From Dyadobacter sediminis (GTDB taxonomy: Bacteria; Bacteroidota; Bacteroidia; Cytophagales; Spirosomataceae), in assembly GCF_005860765.1 (NCBI RefSeq), contig NZ_VCEI01000021.1, forward strand, positions 682,001-746,000: a stretch of DNA of 64,000 nt. The letters run 5' to 3'. The notes beneath the pieces are model-generated. The model saw nothing but the letters and a program-made list of their open reading frames with translations. It was not told where the DNA came from and ran no database searches. A program made the translations under genes and the position numbers. Below are positions 31,654 through 40,970 of this stretch, piece by piece. Numbering within the stretch: the stretch's first letter is position 1; the number at the start of each line of letters is the position of its first letter.

Positions 31654-32841
31654 TCAGCTCAGCTGGCCGAGTGCTCCAACAAATGCTTTCATTTCGTCCA
31701 TGGTTCCGATACTTACACGGCACCAGGGTTTGTTCTGAATATCGAATGACCTTATGGAAATACCTTTTGCAGTCATCTTTGTCAGCAGTTCCTTGCCGGG
31801 CATGCTGATCGGGAACAGTACGAAATTGGTGTACGATGGAATGTACTTGTATCCCATTTTATCCAGATTCTCGTACAGATAGGTTTTGGCTTCGTGGTTC
31901 AGCTTGCGCGTATTTCCTTGGAAATCCTTATCGTCCAGACTGGCAGAAGCTGCAAAAATGGAAGTATAGGAAATGCCCATTCCGCCGCGCGTGATTTTAT
32001 TGATCTGTTCCAGAAACGAAGGCAGCGCAGCCATGTAACCGACGCGGATACCGGCCATTCCCATGATTTTCGAGAATGTACGTGCCACGATCACGTTCTT
32101 TTTCTGCGAAAGCAGCGAAACCATGCTTTGCGTGTCAGCGCCAACGGCGAGTTCGATATAAGCTTCATCCACAAATACAGGCACTTTCTCCGAAACGCGT
32201 GAACAGAAATCCAGCAGATCCTGGCCTTTTGTGATGGCTCCGGTCGGGTTGTTCGGGTTACAAACGTAAACCAGTTTAGTATCTTTGTCAACGGCTGCTT
32301 CCATTGCTTTCAGGTCATGCGACCAGTCGGCAGTACAGGGAACTGCTTTCCACGTTGCGCCTACGGATTCGGCTACTTTTATGAGCGACATATAGCAGGG
32401 ATCAGCCGAAACCACGTTTCCGCCGTTCATGAACAATACAAGTGCCACTTTTTCCAGAAGATCGGATGAGCCCGGTCCCATCATGATATGGTCTGCAGGA
32501 ACGCCTTCTTTCTTGGCAATTTTATCAACGAGATCATACATTTCTTTCCATGCGTAACGGTTTCCGTATTTCACAGAGTCCGCAACGGCTTTCTGTGCCG
32601 ACATGGGCGGCCCGTATGGATTTTCATTGGAGGACAAGCGCGCAATGATTTTCGGAGCTTTGAAGTCAGCGGGTAAAAAATGCTCTCTCACCATTGGGCT
32701 TCGATAGATCCTGCTTTCAGGATCAAGAGGTAAAGGTGCGTTTGCAAATGCGCCCATGCTTAAATGCGGAGCCAAAGTCATACCTCCGATTGCCATTAAA
32801 CCGGATTTTAACAGATTCCGACGGTCCATTTTCTGATTCAT
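31654..32841 (-). CDS. Tat-exported PLP-dependent aminotransferase (HisC-like)
   Basis: A 395-residue class I/II aminotransferase. The N-terminus carries a twin-arginine signal (DRRNLLKSGLMAIGGMTLAP), so the folded PLP enzyme is expected in the periplasm. The catalytic Lys is in the ARTFSKIMGMAGIRVGY motif; NPNNPTG and the DEAYIEL segment are the usual PLP-ring and Asp contacts. It most resembles histidinol-phosphate aminotransferase family members, but its location outside the cytoplasm rules out a role in histidine synthesis. It sits immediately downstream of the SusC/SusD/lipoprotein operon, 143 bases away. Substrate unknown. Confidence 0.88.
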   Translation of the reverse strand: MNQKMDRRNLLKSGLMAIGGMTLAPHLSMGAFANAPLPLDPESRIYRSPMVREHFLPADFKAPKIIARLSSNENPYGPPMSAQKAVADSVKYGNRYAWKEMYDLVDKIAKKEGVPADHIMMGPGSSDLLEKVALVLFMNGGNVVSADPCYMSLIKVAESVGATWKAVPCTADWSHDLKAMEAAVDKDTKLVYVCNPNNPTGAITKGQDLLDFCSRVSEKVPVFVDEAYIELAVGADTQSMVSLLSQKKNVIVARTFSKIMGMAGIRVGYMAALPSFLEQINKITRGGMGISYTSIFAASASLDDKDFQGNTRKLNHEAKTYLYENLDKMGYKYIPSYTNFVLFPISMPGKELLTKMTAKGISIRSFDIQNKPWCRVSIGTMDEMKAFVGALGQLS

Positions 32842-32984
32842 TGTATTCTTGTTTAGTAGTAAATGTGACGATAATAATAATATATTGTATAAATTGAAAA
32901 GTGCAGAATAAGATTTCTTATTGTTTCTTAAATTTAAAATTATTTAGCTTAAAATCGTAATATACCAGACTTTCTTTGGTAAAA

Positions 32985-33557
32985 TTAATTTTTGCTGACC
33001 GTCATTCTGGAAGTTCTTGTAAATGCGATTCCCTTGTAAGTTCCGGTCCAGGTCAGATTGATAATGTCATCTTTTCGCTGGATCCGGTTTCCGGTCAGTC
33101 CCAGTGCTGCATAGGAAGTTTTGATGGTGACAACGCCGTTTGCATCCGAAGAAACTTCACCAAGCTGACCGCTTGATTTGAAGGTTTCCGGACTGAAAGT
33201 ATACGTGGCGCCATTGTATTTCAGCGTTTCGGTTTTCACCACTTTGGTCAGATCATAACCTATTTTAATGGCAAGGTTGGAAACCGGGATGGAATCAATG
33301 CCTTTGGTATGATCCAGAATGTTGGTTTTGTCCAGTTCAAATAACCGGGAAGTCAGCGTAAGTTCCTTCATGGAGCTGTCGTAGGAAACGGAAGGCGTGC
33401 TTGCAAAGGGCGCGCCAAATGCGGCGCCGACAATATCCACCAGTACCGGCGCTACATCCCGGTCCAGAAATGGGTCTTCTTCCTTGCACGATGAGGTGAT
33501 GCCGGTTACCGCCATAGCGAGGCAAATGGTTGCAAAGTATGTTTTGATATTTTTCAT
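32985..33557 (-). CDS. Hypothetical lipoprotein downstream of SusD
   Basis: A 190-residue protein with a lipoprotein signal (MKNIKTYF, ITSSC lipobox). The mature part is beta-rich and looks like a small surface binding protein, in the position that SusE/SusF-type or other accessory lipoproteins occupy in Bacteroidota loci. No family motif recognised. The ATG at 33557 is preferred over an in-frame upstream start at 33599 because it starts the lipoprotein signal. It follows the SusD gene by 42 bases. Confidence 0.8.
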   Translation of the reverse strand: MKNIKTYFATICLAMAVTGITSSCKEEDPFLDRDVAPVLVDIVGAAFGAPFASTPSVSYDSSMKELTLTSRLFELDKTNILDHTKGIDSIPVSNLAIKIGYDLTKVVKTETLKYNGATYTFSPETFKSSGQLGEVSSDANGVVTIKTSYAALGLTGNRIQRKDDIINLTWTGTYKGIAFTRTSRMTVSKN

Positions 33558-33599
33558 AATGCTGAGTTCTTGATTAAGTATGGAAGAGCCTGCGGACAA

Positions 33600-35081
33600 T
33601 TATTTTTCTGCCCACCATAATTTGGTTTTCATATCATTCGGGCCGCCGTTCAGCGTTTCGCCTGCTTTTACGGCTTCGGCGTTCAGTGAATATTCGGAGT
33701 TCGGATACGGAAAGCGTGTCGGAAGAATTCCTCCATTCTGCAGAACGGCACGCGGGTCCGGAGCGGGAAAAACAGGGAACCCGGTTCTGCGCCATTCGAT
33801 CCATGCTTCAACGCCTTGTCCGAAAAGGGAAATCCATTTTTGTTCCAGCACTTTTTCACGCGTAACAGCCCCTACATTCGCAAGAAAAGTGGCGGGCGTC
33901 GGCAGTCCGTACTGGCTGAAAGATGCATTGATGCCGTTTTCGAAATAGGTTTTGGCAGTTCCGGTTGTGATGTCTCCGTCCAACGCAGCCTCGGCAAGAA
34001 TGAAGTTGAGTTCGGAAAAAGTCATGATGACTTCCGGTGCTTCCGCTTTGGTGAATGCGTTTCCGATTGTGGAACTGGTCGCCAGATACGAAGTGGCAAT
34101 CGCATCCGGAAGGCCGTTCGCATGTCCCTGATAATTGCCCTGTTTGTTTGGATTGGCATAAACGGTGATCCGCGTATCGCCGAGCGAATTCATTTTGTCG
34201 GCCAGCGTTTTGCTGATATTCCAGTCGGTCCGACCGTCCTGAAGAAGAATCTGGTTCCATTCGTTATTGCTTGGAAGTACGGCAGTTCCTTTCAGCTGTG
34301 CATTGTCGTCGTTGCTGGTAAAAATCGGGAATGTAGTCGGATTGGCCATTATTTCCTGCATAATGGCGCGCGATTCAGCGGATTTCTTGGCAGCCTGGCG
34401 GTTTGCAAGCCGCAGGCGAAGCGAGTTCGCAAACTTTTTCCATTTCAGAATATCGCCGCCGTACAGAATATCGCCGGCAACAGCCGGCCCGCCGACAGTC
34501 AGTTTTTCATTGGCCATTTTAAGGTCGTTCAGCATGCCTGCATACACCACATCCATGGCATCGTACTTGGGCGTGTAAATGGGCTCGTCAGCGGTTCCTT
34601 TTACGGCGTCCGTGTAAGGAATGGCGCCGTACATGTCTGTCAGCAAGGAGAAAACCCATGTGCGCATTACGAGTGCAACGCCTTCGTAATTGGGGTTCGG
34701 GTTAGCCGAGCCTTCGCCGGTCAGCAGAATGATGCGCTGGAAATTAAGCTGCGAATCGTTGTAAAACCCTTTCCAGTTATTGGCTACCAAAGCCGGAGAA
34801 ACCGTATAATCATCGCCTTCGTTGGAATAGATATTCCGGGTCAGATGCTGTACGTACAATTCCGCCGCATCGATGTTGATCCGTTCGAAACGGTTGCGGT
34901 GGCCCCAGTAACGGTCAATAGCCGTTTCAATGCCGGTTGGAAGCAGGTATTGCGGTCCTATCGCCGTCGGGTTGTTAGGACTCGTGTTCATTTCGTCAAA
35001 ATCTTTGGTACAGCTTGTCGCAGTCAGCATTCCTGCAATCGCCGCCATCCAGATGGTTTTATGATTCAGTATATTTTTCAT
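33600..35081 (-). CDS. SusD-like nutrient-binding outer-membrane lipoprotein (SusD-like_2)
   Basis: A 493-residue surface lipoprotein with signal and lipobox (LTATSC, Cys24). Family signatures of the SusD-like_2 type are present: DFDEMNTSPNNPTAIGPQYLLP near the N-terminus, WKGFYNDSQLNFQRI, and WKKFANSLRLRLANR mid-protein. Such proteins form a lid on the SusC barrel and capture ligand. Their ligands include peptides as well as glycans. It starts 30 bases after the SusC gene. Without adjacent hydrolases the substrate cannot be inferred. Confidence 0.93.
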   Translation of the reverse strand: MKNILNHKTIWMAAIAGMLTATSCTKDFDEMNTSPNNPTAIGPQYLLPTGIETAIDRYWGHRNRFERINIDAAELYVQHLTRNIYSNEGDDYTVSPALVANNWKGFYNDSQLNFQRIILLTGEGSANPNPNYEGVALVMRTWVFSLLTDMYGAIPYTDAVKGTADEPIYTPKYDAMDVVYAGMLNDLKMANEKLTVGGPAVAGDILYGGDILKWKKFANSLRLRLANRQAAKKSAESRAIMQEIMANPTTFPIFTSNDDNAQLKGTAVLPSNNEWNQILLQDGRTDWNISKTLADKMNSLGDTRITVYANPNKQGNYQGHANGLPDAIATSYLATSSTIGNAFTKAEAPEVIMTFSELNFILAEAALDGDITTGTAKTYFENGINASFSQYGLPTPATFLANVGAVTREKVLEQKWISLFGQGVEAWIEWRRTGFPVFPAPDPRAVLQNGGILPTRFPYPNSEYSLNAEAVKAGETLNGGPNDMKTKLWWAEK

Positions 35082-35111
35082 CTTTTAAGATCTGTTTTTA
35101 GGTTGACGTTA

Positions 35112-38100
35112 TCAGAATGACAAGGACAGGTTCATGCCGACGCTGCGCGAGCTTGGAAGTTCGCCGTATCCGAAACCCTGCTGGTTTCCTCCTTTTCCAT
35201 CAATTTCCGGGTCAATGTGCGGCGTGTTCTTGAAGATCATCCAGACGTTGCGTCCCACAACGGAGAGTTTTGCACTTTGTATTTTGATTCTTTTCAGGAA
35301 TGACGGGCTGAAATTATAACCCAGCGATACCTCGCGGAGCTTTACAAAGCTGGCATCGAAAATAGCCGACTCATGATAATTTCTCGGATTGCTGTAACCG
35401 TATAACTGATTGGCCGTTACGATAATGTCATTTGGAATATAGGATTTGCTGCCGTCAGGACTTGTAACTTCACGCACTCCTTTTCCGATTACACCTTCTT
35501 CGCGTCCAAGCGCTGTTTCGGCATACTGGCCTGTCCAGCGGGCTGTTCCTGTTCCTTCGTCGTAAATGTCCCCGCCGATGCGTACATCAACCAGTGCGCT
35601 CAGTGTAAAACCTTTGTAGTTGACCGTATTGAGCATACCGCCGATCCAGTCCGGCTGAATGTTGCCGAGTTTCTGGTTGGAAACCGTTACCGGAAGTCCG
35701 TTCGCGCCGTAGACAATTTGTCCGTCGGGAGATTTCTGAAAACCTACGCCGTAGAAAGTGCCGTATGATTCGCCGACGCGTGCTTCTGACGACATTCCTC
35801 TCTGTGTGGCAAGCGTATAGGTTGTAAGTCCTTCTGCCAGTTCAACGACTTTGTTGCGGTTGCGGGCATAGTTAAGAGAAACATCCCAGCTGAAACCATT
35901 TGAAAATTTCAGAGGTGTTCCCGAAACGGAAATCTCGACGCCTTTGTTGGTTACTTTTCCGGCATTCAGAATGCGGTTATTGTAGCCGCTCGCCTTGGAA
36001 ATTTCCACACCCAGAATCTGGTCTTTCGTGGATTGTTCGTAGTAAGTTGCATCCACGCCTACTTTGCCTTTGAAAAAACGCAGGTCGGCCCCGAGTTCAA
36101 GACCGGTCGTAATTTCGGGTTTCAGGTTGGAATTGGCGATCTGGATGTTTTCGGTAAATTTCGGAACCGATCCGTTCCATGAGCCGCTGGCCACGAAAGT
36201 CTGTGCAAGCTGATAAGGCGTGGCGTCGTTTCCGACCTGTGCATAACTGGCCCGGATTTTGCCGAAAGTCAGGACGCTGCTTTTTACGTCAAACAGTTCT
36301 GTTAGGACTGCGCTTAACGAAGCAGAAGGGTAGAAGTAGGATCTTGCATTGGAAGGCAAAGTGCTCGACCAGTCATTTCTGGCAGTCAGGTCAAGAAAAA
36401 TCGCATCTTTCCACGAAAGGTTAACCGTTCCGAACAAACTCTGCGTTTCCGATTTCTGGATCAGGCTTTCAATTGTATTGGTACTCGGAACCGAATTTCC
36501 GGCATTGTAGAGGCCGTCCACCACCAGCTCGCCTACATAAAAATAATTTCTCTTGTAATAATTGGTCCGCTGGATTCCTCCGAACTGAACATTCAGGCCG
36601 AAATCCGGTGAAATGTCTTTATTGTAAGTCAGCATGAAATCCGAGTTGGTTTCCTGGCTGCGCAGTACTTCTTCAGAATAGCGGCCCGGCGTACGCACGC
36701 CGTTACGGACACGCAGGAAGTTGGAAACATTCACGCGGGTATCTGTCCAGTAATCTGTTCCGCTGCGCAGCATCAGGCTCAATGAAGGCAGGATTTTGTA
36801 GTTCAGCGCAATATTTCCCAGCAAGCGGTCTTTCTCATTTCCCGAAGGCAGATTTCTCTGGGAAAAATACGGGTTGGTGAAAAAGGTATGCTGCCAGTTT
36901 GGTGGCTCGGTATCGCCTTCCGGCTGGTTATGGACTGCGGTATAAGCTTCATAATTCCGCAGCTGATCCCATGAAACATGGCGGTGAGACCATATGAATT
37001 CCTGTCCGCCCGCATAGCTTCTGTTGTCGGATCCGGATTTGATATATTCGCCGGATAAAGTAATGCTGATGTTTTTGGTAAGGTTATAACCGGAATTAAT
37101 CCTGAAGTTGTTTCGGTGAAAGTCATTGTAATACATAATTCCTTTCTGATCCAGACGGCTCAGTCCGAGACGGAAATAACCTTTGTCATTGCCGCCCGAA
37201 AGAGCCACGCTGTTGGTGATCGTGCGTCCTGTCTGCCAGTATTCTTCCCAGTTGTTGGGCTGAGGAGTCAGTGGTGCAACATCGTCACCAGTCCACCACT
37301 GTCTCACCAGGCGCCCGTCCATTGGAGCTCCCCAGCTTTCGTCTGTTCCCGCTGAACCCGCAGCCGGATATCTTTGATCATACACGGCTCTGTATTGCGC
37401 AAGTTGTGCCGGATCGGTGATCTGTGAACTCCATCCGTCATTGTACCACGTGCGGTAACCGTTTCCGCCGCCGTATGTATTCTGGAAGTCAGGCTTGATC
37501 CACGGACGCTCGAACGTAATATTGGAATTGACTTCCACGCCAAGTCCTTTTGTTCCCTGTCCGTTTTTGGTCGTAATGAGTATAACGCCGTTTGCAGCGC
37601 GTGATCCGTACAATGCAGCCGCGTTCGGGCCTTTCAGTACAGACATTTCCTTGATGTTGTCCGGATTGACTTCTGAAATACCGCCGCCGTAGGTTTTGTT
37701 GGCAGTTTGTTCCATGGGCACGCCGTCGATGACGATAAGCGGCTGGTTATTTCCTGAAACTGAAGATGCGCCTCTGATCTGGATGTTGGAACCGCTTCCG
37801 GGGCCGCCGTTGGACTGAACCCTTACACCCGCAATTTTACCCGACAATGCATTGGCTACGTTTGTGGAACGCGATTCCGTCAGTGCACTTCCTTTTACTT
37901 CCTGAACCGTGTAGCCCAATGCTTTTTTCTCGCGTTCGATCCCGAAAGCCGTTACGACCACTTCGGAAAGCTGCCGTGTGTCGGCATCGAGTTTTATATC
38001 AAATTGTGTTTGATTGCCGATAGGAATTTCCTGAATCAGAAAACCGACATAGGAAATCACAAGAATACCGTCGCCGGGAACAGAAAAGCTGAATTTTCCG

Positions 38101-38270
38101 TCTGCATCTGCATTGGTACCCACATTTGTCCCCTTGAAAATCACGGATGCGCCCGCAAGGCCCAGCCCGTCTTCGGACGCCGTTATTTTTCCGCTGATCT
38201 CACGCACCTGAGCATGAGCAAGCGAAGAACACAGGCATGTCCATACTAATAAGAGTAAAACTTTACGCAT
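35112..38270 (-). CDS. SusC/RagA family TonB-dependent outer-membrane transporter 1
   Basis: A 1052-residue TonB-dependent transporter. Signal peptide ends SLAHAQ (about residue 21). A CarboxypepD_reg-like domain (ISGKITASEDGLGLAGASVIF) precedes the plug: LSEVVVTAFG TonB box, ALSGKIAGVRVQSNGGPGSG, IRGASSV, VIDGVPMEQ, KGPNAAALYGSRAANGVILI. The C-terminal barrel ends MNLSLSF. There is no STN domain, so it is not a FecA-like signalling transporter. The ATG at 38270 starts the signal peptide; the frame stays open another 77 codons upstream but that lies in the 5' leader. With SusD and the lipoprotein it makes one operon. Confidence 0.95.
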   Translation of the reverse strand: MRKVLLLLVWTCLCSSLAHAQVREISGKITASEDGLGLAGASVIFKGTNVGTNADADGKFSFSVPGDGILVISYVGFLIQEIPIGNQTQFDIKLDADTRQLSEVVVTAFGIEREKKALGYTVQEVKGSALTESRSTNVANALSGKIAGVRVQSNGGPGSGSNIQIRGASSVSGNNQPLIVIDGVPMEQTANKTYGGGISEVNPDNIKEMSVLKGPNAAALYGSRAANGVILITTKNGQGTKGLGVEVNSNITFERPWIKPDFQNTYGGGNGYRTWYNDGWSSQITDPAQLAQYRAVYDQRYPAAGSAGTDESWGAPMDGRLVRQWWTGDDVAPLTPQPNNWEEYWQTGRTITNSVALSGGNDKGYFRLGLSRLDQKGIMYYNDFHRNNFRINSGYNLTKNISITLSGEYIKSGSDNRSYAGGQEFIWSHRHVSWDQLRNYEAYTAVHNQPEGDTEPPNWQHTFFTNPYFSQRNLPSGNEKDRLLGNIALNYKILPSLSLMLRSGTDYWTDTRVNVSNFLRVRNGVRTPGRYSEEVLRSQETNSDFMLTYNKDISPDFGLNVQFGGIQRTNYYKRNYFYVGELVVDGLYNAGNSVPSTNTIESLIQKSETQSLFGTVNLSWKDAIFLDLTARNDWSSTLPSNARSYFYPSASLSAVLTELFDVKSSVLTFGKIRASYAQVGNDATPYQLAQTFVASGSWNGSVPKFTENIQIANSNLKPEITTGLELGADLRFFKGKVGVDATYYEQSTKDQILGVEISKASGYNNRILNAGKVTNKGVEISVSGTPLKFSNGFSWDVSLNYARNRNKVVELAEGLTTYTLATQRGMSSEARVGESYGTFYGVGFQKSPDGQIVYGANGLPVTVSNQKLGNIQPDWIGGMLNTVNYKGFTLSALVDVRIGGDIYDEGTGTARWTGQYAETALGREEGVIGKGVREVTSPDGSKSYIPNDIIVTANQLYGYSNPRNYHESAIFDASFVKLREVSLGYNFSPSFLKRIKIQSAKLSVVGRNVWMIFKNTPHIDPEIDGKGGNQQGFGYGELPSSRSVGMNLSLSF

Positions 38271-38320
38271 GGGAAGTACGGTTAAATTGTTGTTAGGTTT
38301 GAACAGGCAAGTGAAGAAAG

Positions 38321-38392
38321 TTATGGCTGTGTGATGTCCACGTTGCCGTGCGCCGCACACACTTTCGCGTGGACAGAACAACACAGCCATAA
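38321..38392 (-). repeat. Long inverted repeat in the susC1 leader
   Basis: Outer arms 38321-38332 and 38381-38392 pair over 12 bp; inner arms 38335-38342 and 38368-38375 pair over 8 bp; a third small hairpin (38348-38351 with 38355-38358) lies in the middle. The structure ends 50 bases before the susC ATG and is part of its predicted leader RNA. Confidence 0.7.
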
Positions 38393-38550
38393 GCTTGTAA
38401 AACTGCTTTTCCGGAAAGCAATACCCTCTTAATCGAGGACAAACAACAGCATGAAGCATGTCAATGCCAGTGCAGGACAACTTCTTGTCGCTTGTCCACA
38501 ATAACAGATACTCGTATAAAAAAAATTATATTGTATTGAAGCAGAACCGA

Positions 38551-38579
38551 CCGGAAGGATGCAACCATGCACCTTCGGG
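38551..38579 (-). repeat. Inverted repeat in the susC1 leader, middle
   Basis: GAAGG/CCTTC and TGCA/TGCA pairs between 38551-38563 and 38568-38579 make an imperfect hairpin. No U tract follows on the minus strand. Confidence 0.5.
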
Positions 38580-38607
38580 TTATCGCTATTATTCGTTCAA
38601 TACGTCC

Positions 38608-38638
38608 AGATATATTATTGTGCGGCTGTAATATATCT
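38608..38638 (-). repeat. Inverted repeat in the susC1 leader, 5' part
   Basis: A 10-bp perfect stem, AGATATATTA (38608-38617) with its complement (38629-38638), around an 11-base loop. It lies 40-60 bases after the predicted transcription start. Confidence 0.65.
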
Positions 38639-38675
38639 TCGGTTTAGAAGTTCAGTCATTCGTTTAATGACTTCT

Positions 38676-38705
38676 CAAATATACTGACAATGATAAAAAA
38701 TGCAA
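38676..38705 (-). promoter_or_regulatory. Consensus promoter of the SusC1 operon
   Basis: Minus-strand TTG (38705 to 38703), 19-base spacer, TATATTTG (38683 to 38676): a full match to the Bacteroidota promoter. The start near 38670 gives a leader of about 400 bases before the susC ATG. Confidence 0.65.
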
Positions 38706-38966
38706 GAGAATAGTTTAAAAAAGTAGCAAATTTTACAATAATAATTGGTCATTTAAAACCAGTATAAAATATTATATTAATTATTTTATAAATAATTTGA
38801 TTTAAATGGTTTTCAGGCAGAAGTTGATTGTTGAAAAATATTTTTACGGATTTAATTAGAGTAATCGGCTAAATAGTAGACGTTTATACCTTAAAATCGT
38901 TGATTTTCATGTAACAGGCAGTTACTACCGACCCAAACTAATTATATATGCTATTAGGGCCTAAAT
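38706..38966. other. AT-rich intergenic region without recognised genes
   Basis: Between the SusC1 promoter and the aguB terminator. It is AT-rich; I see no reading frame, RNA gene or repeat in it. Confidence 0.5.
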
Positions 38967-39008
38967 AAAAAAGCAGCGGGCTTCAATCTGGAAGCCCGCT
39001 GCTTTTTT
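38967..39008 (-). terminator. Strong bidirectional terminator after aguB
   Basis: An 18-bp perfect stem (38967-38984 with 38991-39008) with a 6-base loop; the stem ends in six A-U pairs on both sides, so it gives U runs on either strand. It lies 30 bases after the aguB stop. Confidence 0.92.
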
Positions 39009-39038
39009 ACTTGGAAAAATTATATTGCTGCCGAAAAC

Positions 39039-39938
39039 TCAGTCTATGTATCTTTTCAGAATCGGCCGGTAAGAGTCAATTCTCCGGTCTCTCAGAAAAG
39101 GCCAGGTGGTACGGTAGTGATCCAGCTTCTCAAGGTCCAGTTCCTGCACATGCGTTACCTCTTCTTCGTGCGGTGCAAGGTACAAAAGCCTTCCGTGCGG
39201 ATTGGCAATGAACGAACCGCCCCAGAACTGCTGGTCAGCTTCGCGCCCCACCCGGTTTACAGCCACGACGTACACTCCGTTAGCAACGGCATGTCCGCGC
39301 TGGATCGTCTGCCACGCGCCGTACTGTTCTTCATTAATTGCCGGTTCTTTTTCATTGGTATCCCAGCCGATTGCAGTCGGATAAAACAATATTTCGGCAC
39401 CCATCAGACTTGTAATTCTGGCCGCTTCCGGGTACCATTGGTCCCAGCAGATCAGTACACCGATTTTGGCAAATTTCGTTTCAAAAATCCGGTAACCGTC
39501 CGTATCCGAAACCTGATCGCCCTGCGCAGCGTCTCCGGGCGTGAAATAGAACTTTTCGTAATAGCCGGGATCGTCCGGAATGTGCATTTTGCGGTATTTG
39601 CCGAGGTATGCGCCGTCGGCATCAAGAACTGCAGTCGTATTATGATATAATCCATGCGCTCTTTTTTCAAAAAGCGAAGCAATGATCACAACGCCCAGTT
39701 CTTTTGCAACAGAGCCCAGCGTTTCTGTTGACGGGCCCGGAATGGCTTCTGCAAGCAGGAAATTATGATGATCTTCGACGTCACAAAAATAGAGCGACCT
39801 GAAAAGCTCCTGAAGACAAATTATATGAGCGCCTTTTGCGGCCGCTTCGCGAATTCCGGCAATGGCTTTCTGAAAATTAGCATCAACATCCTCAGTACAA
39901 CTCATTTGTACTATACCTATGTTTACCTTTTTTGTCAT
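39039..39938 (-). CDS. aguB: N-carbamoylputrescine amidase
   Basis: A 299-residue nitrilase-fold enzyme that hydrolyses N-carbamoylputrescine to putrescine, completing the agmatine route. The catalytic triad is visible: Glu in CLQELFRS, Lys in KYRKMHIPDD, Cys in VLICWDQWYPEAAR. The DDPGYYEKFYFTPGD and NEEQYGAWQTIQRGHA segments are typical of AguB among nitrilases. It is cytoplasmic. AguA is encoded at 28419-29477, separated by unrelated genes. It lies 54 bases downstream of the glycosyltransferase operon's direction, with no clear promoter of its own seen. Confidence 0.93.
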   Translation of the reverse strand: MTKKVNIGIVQMSCTEDVDANFQKAIAGIREAAAKGAHIICLQELFRSLYFCDVEDHHNFLLAEAIPGPSTETLGSVAKELGVVIIASLFEKRAHGLYHNTTAVLDADGAYLGKYRKMHIPDDPGYYEKFYFTPGDAAQGDQVSDTDGYRIFETKFAKIGVLICWDQWYPEAARITSLMGAEILFYPTAIGWDTNEKEPAINEEQYGAWQTIQRGHAVANGVYVVAVNRVGREADQQFWGGSFIANPHGRLLYLAPHEEEVTHVQELDLEKLDHYRTTWPFLRDRRIDSYRPILKRYID

Positions 39939-39992
39939 GGATTATAATTCGTGGATTTTCTCTTTACTGTAAATTTTTTAACATTAATTTCT

Positions 39993-40970
39993 TCACAGTA
40001 GTTCTTTGATCGGAAATTCAAATGAAATATCGTTCATGCACCTGAAGTGTTTTTGGGGACAGGCCTTGTAGCCGATTTTGGAACATGGCCGGCAGCGGAG
40101 GTTGTTATTTTCCAGTACTTCAAAGGAGGTTTTGTACGGATACATGCCGAAAGCAGGAACCGTATTTCCCCAGATGGAATAAACTTTCTTTTTGAATGCT
40201 GCAGCCACATGCATCAAGCCCGTATCGTGCGAAAATACGATAACGGATTTCCTGATCAGTGAAGCAGACTGATTGAAGTTATATTTTCCGCAGGCATTGA
40301 ATACAAGCGTGTCGCCGATTGCTGCCCTTATGGCTTCACCCGCTTCTGCATCTTCCTTGCCGCCGAGAAGTATTATTGGAAAGCTGATTTTTCTGCAAAG
40401 TTCAATCATTCTCGGGACGGGCAGTTTTTTGGTGTGATGCTGTCCGCCGATTGCATAAGCTACAAAGCCTTTCTGGTGCGTTTCAGGAAGCCAGCTCAGT
40501 TCCACCTCATCTTTGTACGGAATAAAATAATCAAGCCCTTTTCCGTCATTGCTGATGCCGAAAGTTTTTACCGTTTCCAGGTATCTGTCCACAATGTGAA
40601 CGTCCGGAAGATAATTGACCTTGAAACTTGTCAAAAGCCATTTCTGTACATTAAGCTTGTCGAAGCTAAACGACGGAATTCCAAGGGCAAGTTTGATGCG
40701 CAGTGTCCGGATGTTGGAATGAAGATCAATGATGTAATCAAACTTTTCTGCTTTCAGCGCTTTCAGGATTTTGCTGATGTCCGAATCCAGCGTCCAGACT
40801 TTATCAATGTAAGGATTGTCGCGCAGCAGAAATTCAAACTTGTCTTTTGTAAAATAATGGATTTCCGCATGGCCATGCTGTTGCTTCAGGCACCTGACAA
40901 CCGGCGTAGTGAGTACGATGTCGCCGATGGAAGAAAAGCGCAGGACAAGGAATTTAACAGATTTATTCAC
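39993..40970 (-). CDS. Glycosyltransferase family 9 (heptosyltransferase-like)
   Basis: A 325-residue GT9 enzyme. The N-terminal LVLRFSSIGDIVLTTPV and the C-terminal nucleotide-sugar site FSHDTGLMHVAAAF are typical of ADP-heptose:LPS heptosyltransferases. It acts in the cytoplasm on lipopolysaccharide core or lipid-A-linked sugars. Its start overlaps the stop of the upstream LpxL-like acyltransferase by eight bases, so the two are coupled. Specificity for heptose or another sugar cannot be decided; a C-terminal Cys-rich patch (NLRCRPCSKIGYKACPQKHFRC) could bind metal. Confidence 0.9.
   Translation of the reverse strand: MNKSVKFLVLRFSSIGDIVLTTPVVRCLKQQHGHAEIHYFTKDKFEFLLRDNPYIDKVWTLDSDISKILKALKAEKFDYIIDLHSNIRTLRIKLALGIPSFSFDKLNVQKWLLTSFKVNYLPDVHIVDRYLETVKTFGISNDGKGLDYFIPYKDEVELSWLPETHQKGFVAYAIGGQHHTKKLPVPRMIELCRKISFPIILLGGKEDAEAGEAIRAAIGDTLVFNACGKYNFNQSASLIRKSVIVFSHDTGLMHVAAAFKKKVYSIWGNTVPAFGMYPYKTSFEVLENNNLRCRPCSKIGYKACPQKHFRCMNDISFEFPIKELL

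Noticed and set aside
33816-35120. 434-codon open frame opposite SusD1
   Set aside because: It is antisense to SusD1, and its translation has no domain and an unnatural composition.
38271-38501. In-frame 77-codon extension upstream of SusC1
   Set aside because: A clear signal peptide starts at 38270; the upstream part consists of leader hairpins and looks unlike protein.
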